Positions 5,650 through 5,667 of a DNA stretch of 5,667 bases are shown here, piece by piece (positions within the stretch are counted from its first letter, which is position 1; the number at the start of each line of letters is the position of its first letter). Source of the DNA: Roseovarius sp. (GTDB lineage Bacteria > Pseudomonadota > Alphaproteobacteria > Rhodobacterales > Rhodobacteraceae); NCBI GenBank assembly GCA_023260815.1, contig JALQUE010000080.1:1-5667 (forward strand), written 5' to 3'. Below the pieces are notes generated by a model. That model was not told where the DNA came from and made no database searches. It saw only the letters and a program-made list of their open reading frames with translations. Made by a program: the position numbers and the translations under genes.

Positions 5650-5665
5650 TTCCTCGTGAGAGGAA
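5650..5665 (+). repeat. Small hairpin with GTGA (GNRA-type) loop and a Shine-Dalgarno-like 3' arm
   Basis: TTCCTC and GAGGAA pair perfectly around GTGA, which as RNA is a GUGA tetraloop of the stable GNRA class. The 3' arm (GAGGAA) is itself a good ribosome-binding sequence, and a start codon could follow directly after the window ends. As RNA the structure would hide that site. It is cut off by the edge, so its role is inferred. Confidence 0.35.
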
Positions 5666-5667
5666 TA

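Overview
The window looks like chromosomal DNA of an alphaproteobacterium, most likely Rhodobacteraceae (Roseobacter group). The inference rests on the high-GC codon use, on protein style (a DUF2244 membrane protein starting MPYEW, a 382-residue CarA, a stand-alone GatB/YqeY protein), and on the carA / GatB-YqeY divergent arrangement. No mobile elements, tRNA, rRNA or CRISPR arrays are visible. Five complete genes and one gene cut by the left edge fill almost all of the sequence.

Left part (1-1229): a HAD-superfamily pyrimidine 5'-nucleotidase-like gene runs leftward out of the window. It is divergent from a GntR/FCD-family regulator. The 113-bp gap holds a small inverted repeat lying on the likely -10 of the phosphatase gene, a natural place for the regulator to act.

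Middle (1203-3199): a 633-residue membrane glycosyltransferase of family 2 (XagB/cellulose-synthase-like) is on the minus strand. Its stop codon lies inside the end of the GntR gene. Its N-terminus carries a degenerate double motif resembling the GspE-N/MshEN domain, which in some proteins senses cyclic di-GMP. Just upstream are four TTWA half-sites spaced exactly 11 bp, the geometry of the CtrA site (TTAA-N7-TTAA), plus a perfect 18-bp palindrome. Together these suggest a cell-surface polysaccharide synthase under cell-cycle/motility-type control; this is the most interesting part of the window.

Right part (3200-5667): carA (carbamoyl phosphate synthase glutaminase subunit, arginine and pyrimidine synthesis) is minus strand. 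It is divergent from a GatB/YqeY-domain gene, which converges with a DUF2244 membrane-protein gene. The DUF2244 gene has no Shine-Dalgarno sequence and has a -10 box placed so that transcription would begin at its ATG, so it is probably leaderless. The last 144 bases hold a strong 8-bp-stem inverted repeat, a possible rightward promoter, and a small GNRA-loop hairpin with a ribosome-binding-like sequence in its 3' arm, suggesting that another rightward gene starts just outside the window.
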